Part shown: positions 59,548 through 64,000 of the stretch, one piece after another
Position numbering within the stretch: the first letter of the stretch is position 1
Layout: each line of letters opens with the position of its first letter
Origin: Portunus trituberculatus
Taxonomy: Eukaryota > Arthropoda > Malacostraca > Decapoda > Portunidae
DNA length: 64,000 nt
Direction: 5' to 3'
Assembly (NCBI RefSeq): GCF_017591435.1
Contig: NC_059283.1
Location: 8,537,840 to 8,601,839, forward strand
Position numbers and translations under genes: made by a program
The notes under the pieces: model-generated
Told to the model about the DNA's origin: nothing
The model's input: the letters and a program-made list of their open reading frames with translations, nothing else
The model's database searches: none

Positions 59548-60466
59548 ATAGGATGAAAATATTTACCTCTAATGGGTCTATTTTTTCACCCTCTCCATTA
59601 CTCTTCCTTAAATGAAGATCAAGTCCCCGTCTTTTCCTCCTACTCGTGCTCCTTCTTCCTTCCTTCTCTTCTGCGTCGTATATCGGAGAAATGGCCCAAG
59701 TTCAATTTTTTTTTTGCTCCGCCTCTCCAAGGTGATGCCTTACTGATGACCATTAAAAGGAGGAGGAGGAAGAGGATGAGGAAGAGGAGGAGGAGGAATG
59801 GAAAAAGTAGATGTACAATACGATGGAATGAAAAGAGTGAATACTGAGTGACGTGATTCCTCAGGATGAAAACGAGAAACAATTATTTTAGTGTTTATTT
59901 CCTGCGTTTGCCTTCCCTCAGTGGGTGGTTGAGGGCGTGCAGGTAAAGGCTCACCACGTGGCCTGATGTGGGGCGCTGCGGGGCTCATTAGTGGTCCAGG
60001 TGTGTCACTGGCCTCGTTAATGAGCCGCAGGTAATGAGCGCTGCTACTTGAGGAAGGTCGTCCAAAACCTTTACGGAATTTGTGTGCTTCCGTCCCGCTT
60101 TGACTTGTTTGTTGTGTTCCTCGCCTTTACTGTTCACTTGTCGCTTTGACTTGTTTGTTGTGTACCTCACCTTTATTGTTCACTTGTCGCTTTGGTTTGT
60201 TTGTTTTATTCACCTGTCGCGTTCTCTGTTAAGCATTACGTATATCATTCAGCTGCGCACGGCAACCAAACAACCAGACACATGCTCCTGTCTATTCGTC
60301 GTACGTGTACACTATGAACGCTAACGTATTTTTCATGTAAATGTATATGCACTTTCCATGTGTTTCTTGTAATATTTTAATGAAAAGCTCACAAATTACG
60401 CTACCGAAAAATAACTCCCATGCTGTTTCCGAGTACTGCTTCTTTCTTTTTTTTTTTTTATTACAG
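59546..60466. other. Unique DNA with a 46-bp minisatellite
   Basis: A purine-rich patch (59755-59810), a 46-bp tandem repeat (60096-60221), and a T-rich tract ending in TTACAG at 60466. Confidence 0.45.
60096..60221. repeat. 46-bp minisatellite, about 2.7 units
   Basis: CGCTTTGACTTGTTTGTTGTG begins units at 60096 and 60142, and a variant begins at 60188, exactly 46 bp apart. The first two units differ at only a few bases. Confidence 0.93.
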
Positions 60467-60522
60467 GCAAACATGTTGCTGTTTTTCCAAGGCCGCAGGC
60501 AAACACTGACATACTATTTTGA
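60467..60522 (+). CDS. Candidate terminal exon of an unidentified host gene
   Basis: A tract of T residues then TTACAG (60450-60466) is a strong acceptor. After two bases completing a codon, the frame reads KHVAVFPRPQANTDILF and stops at TGA 60520-60522. A different frame is also open to 60538. An AATAAA poly(A) signal follows at 60764-60769, so a 3' untranslated region of about 260 bp is possible. Short length and the competing frame make this weak. Its entry phase does not match the exit phase of 58715-58818 directly; at least one more exon would be needed between them. Confidence 0.2.

Positions 60523-61724
<1,202 letters not shown>

Positions 61725-61791
<67 letters not shown>
61725..61791. 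repeat. (TG)n microsatellite
   Basis: About 33 units. Confidence 0.97.
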
Positions 61792-61794
<3 letters not shown>

Positions 61795-62763
61795 AAGTGA
61801 GGTGGACGGGTAGAAATCAGTTGCATTTTAGTTCAGAGTACAAAATAATATTTTTTTACTGGATACCTGTTATTTTCATTTGTTCACCTTTCCACAGTAA
61901 CTGAAGCCTTGACGCGACGAAGCGACAAGCTGTCTGTTATGACAGGTTCACACGTGTCAATATGCGGCTGAAAATGCTGGCCTCTAGAAGTATCGACAGA
62001 GCCCTGCTAGTCGGAACATGGTCACACATAGCGGCTGGGAAGTATCGGCTGGTTAGGTTACTTTCCATATACGAAGTGTTCATCTTAACAAAAGTCTATG
62101 CACAATTGCGATCAGTTTAGATTATCACAAGTATTCAATCCTCACCAACAACACCCTGCAGAGAGAGAAACAGTCATCGGGGAGTGGCAACGATCTCATC
62201 GAATGTTAGTGTTCGATCTCATCGAACGTAGAGTGTTTTTGCTGTACCACTAATTTTCGGGCCCTAGACATGCTATTTGTCCCTCACTAGCTTCAACTTC
62301 ATCTCTGCCTCTGGACACTCACATATCCAAACCTTTCGTAACGTCACAAAGTAAATAAAGCTGCTAGAAGCTGGACAAACCAACATGTCAGTCTTGTTTT
62401 GCGTGTGGTTTCTCCACCTGCTAGGCACCGATATCCAGCCGAAAACTCCCGCCTTTACTTTGTGTTACTTGGAACGTCTCCTTAATCTCGCGTTTCTCCA
62501 TCTCATCCTCTTTGGCCTCCGGAAGGAAAAAAAAAAGTGGCATATTCCCTAGGTATTGGTGAACATTTGTCACATTTCCGCTCTCATTTCCTTTCCCTCT
62601 TTCCCACACCGTTGGGTTCCACCTCTGCTGCCTTCCTGTCACCGAATTCATGTTTGTCTTATGTTTCCAGACACACTCACCTTTCAATGTGCTCTTTAAT
62701 TTACTCACATGCTTGCCCTTTATCATGTTTCTGGGAAATTTGTAGCGCATAAACAGATAGAAT

Positions 62764-62764
<1 letters not shown>
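61792..62764. other. Unique DNA, no gene seen
   Basis: The word CGATCTCATCGAA occurs twice (about 62189 and 62213). No exon or RNA gene supported. Confidence 0.4.

Positions 62765-62823
<59 letters not shown>
62765..62823. repeat. (AC)n microsatellite on the 5' side of a SINE
   Basis: About 29 units ending exactly at the SINE head. Confidence 0.97.
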
Positions 62824-62825
<2 letters not shown>

Positions 62826-63103
62826 GCGTAGTGTAGTGTTTAGCACGCTCGACTCACAATCGAGAGGGCCGGGTTCGAGTCCCGGCGCGGCTAGGCAAAT
62901 AGGTAAGCCTCTTAATGTGTAGTCCCTGTTCACCTAGCAGTAAATAGGTACGGGATGTAACTCGAGGGGTTGTGGCCTCGCTTTCCCGGTGTGTGGAGTG
63001 TGTTGTGGTCTCAGTCCTCCCCGAAAATCGGTCTATGAGCTCTGAGCTCGCTCCGTAATGGGGAAGACTGGCTGGGTGACCAGCAGGCGGCCGTGGTGAA
63101 TTA
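62824..63103 (+). mobile_element. tRNA-derived SINE, copy 3 (CA tail)
   Basis: The head (62824-62891) is tRNA-Val-like: A box TAGTGTAGTGTTTAGCACG, a perfect anticodon stem CTCGA/TCGAG around loop CTCACAA (anticodon CAC), a perfect T-arm CCGGG-TTCGAGT-CCCGG, and CCGCG/CGCGG acceptor pairing. The body matches copy 1 closely, including the 3' block GGGTGACCAGCAG...GTGGTGAATTA, then (CA)n. It is the best-preserved copy here, with intact pol III boxes. The acceptor is shorter than in a true tRNA and the element carries the SINE body, so it is not a tRNA gene. Confidence 0.9.
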
Positions 63104-63123
63104 CACACACATACACACACACA

Positions 63124-63198
<75 letters not shown>
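63103..63198. repeat. (AC)n tail of SINE copy 3
   Basis: AC alternation with ATAC and AAAC variants in its first 25 bp, then perfect. Confidence 0.96.
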
Positions 63199-63201
<3 letters not shown>

Positions 63202-63213
63202 TAGATAGATAGA
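63199..63213. repeat. (GATA)n, 3' tail of the minus-strand LINE
   Basis: About 3.5 units. On the minus strand this is (CTAT)n following the LINE 3' untranslated region, the kind of short tandem tail many LINEs carry. Confidence 0.8.
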
Positions 63214-63351
63214 AGTTTATTGACCACAATGTGTAGATACAAATATTCATGATACATAATGCTTATATACTCGTACATACTTAAACACAATTCTCATGAA
63301 AATAACATAATCAAAACTGTAGTCCAAACCATTTTAGTCTTGGCAATCACA

Positions 63352-64000
63352 TTACTTGAAGGTATTCAGAACCTCATAAATAATCTTACAAATAGTTTCA
63401 TTTGAAAACTGCGTGGAAAATAAGTAATTCATTATGGTGAATTGGTTAGAATCTGTAATACCTTGTGTCATGCGGCAATGTTGTATTACGTGTTGCTTGG
63501 TCTGTGTCTGGCCGCAGCTACACAGTCTTTCTTCAAGCGGCAGGCGGTCTCTACCCCTCCTGTTCCATCTGCCCGTTTCACACGCTAACGAGTGTCCGCT
63601 GGTACGAAACTAGGTGAAACGTAACCTATGCACTTCATTTATTACTTGTCTTATTGTGTATACTTTATGAATTTCTATATCAGGGTTAATGAACTTATAA
63701 GTTAGTCTTCTTGATGAGTCACTTTGTCGTATTCCATCAATTACTTTTATCATTGCTTCACTTAACGGCGTTACATCCTTACTTACAAAATTCCTCACTA
63801 TAGTCTACTCGTACATATTCCTGATGTTTGGGCCAAACCTATTACGATTGCAAGCGGGTCATCATTATACTGTAATCTCTCTTGCCACTCAGTGCGGAAA
63901 AACTTATGTCTGTACAACACCAAGTCTTGCAAAAGAGGATAACAGGATTCTTCATAACAAACGTCACTGCAAGTCGATTTTCTAACACCGAGCAGTTTTT
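63352..64000 (-). pseudogene. LINE C-terminal region with stops and a frameshift
   Basis: From the window edge, one frame reads through GVRKSTCSDVCYEE, LLQDLVLYRHKFF and EWQERLQYNDDPL, a block typical of the region after the reverse transcriptase in LINEs. Near 63838-63855 the reading shifts frame, continues as FGPNIRNMYE, meets a TAG (63805-63807), and later another TAG (63610-63612). The same frame then continues with HSLACETGRWNRR and ERLCSCGQTQTKQHVIQHC, a Cys/His cluster like the zinc-binding tail of many LINE proteins. The continued similarity past each break shows recent decay of a once intact ORF. Confidence 0.82.

Larger units (their letters stand above)
63199..64000 (-). mobile_element. 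3' end of a second LINE, continues past window
   Basis: On the minus strand a LINE protein C-terminus enters at the window edge and ends with TAA at 63352-63354. A 3' untranslated region of about 138 bp and a (CTAT)n tail follow. The upstream part lies outside the window. The protein motifs differ from the LINE at 9.8-10.7 kb, so this is another family. It sits tail to tail with the SINE at 62824-63103. Confidence 0.82.

Noticed and set aside
62824..62892. Functional tRNA-Val (CAC) gene
   Set aside because: The arms fold well, but the acceptor is incomplete and the same SINE body follows. A SINE head is the simpler reading.

Overview
The window looks like nuclear DNA from an animal with a microsatellite-saturated genome, most likely a decapod crustacean (a crab is my best guess). 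That assignment is inference. It rests on the extreme density of (AG)n/(CT)n and (AC)n/(GT)n arrays, the trinucleotide (TCC)n tracts, tRNA-derived SINEs and decayed LINE fragments, and the lack of any compact gene array. Adding the listed arrays by hand gives about 6 kb, or roughly 9-10 % of the window. Most long open frames are translations of these arrays (Arg-Glu, Ser-Leu, His-Thr, Cys-Val repeats) and are not genes.

Layout. 1-9.8 kb is noncoding DNA with dinucleotide arrays. 9.83-10.78 kb holds a 5'-truncated LINE (plus strand) that starts at the reverse-transcriptase Asp-Asp motif and carries one frameshift. 11.04-11.49 kb holds a tRNA-derived SINE (minus strand) whose 3' end is duplicated with its (TA)n tail. 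12-35 kb is intergenic or intronic, with minisatellites at 23.3-23.7 and 28.5-28.8 kb and a few motif clusters that could be regulatory. 35.30-35.61 kb holds a second, poly(A)-tailed SINE of a different family (minus strand). 36-58 kb has the longest arrays, including a (CT)n-(CA)n-(GA)n compound whose ends are inverted repeats. 58.7-60.8 kb holds two plausible but unproven spliced exons, with a SINE between them. 62.8-64.0 kb holds a third copy of the first SINE family, back to back with the 3' end of a second LINE (minus strand) that continues past the window edge.

No complete protein-coding gene, rRNA, functional tRNA, CRISPR array or operon can be supported. If a host gene crosses the window, this is mostly its introns or flank; the best host exon candidate is 58715-58818 (+).

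The most interesting signal is the first SINE family. Its three copies end in the same short sequence followed by (CA)n or (TA)n, and all begin next to CA-rich DNA. This suggests insertion into, or seeding of, dinucleotide microsatellites. One copy carries a clearly different tRNA-like head on the same body.
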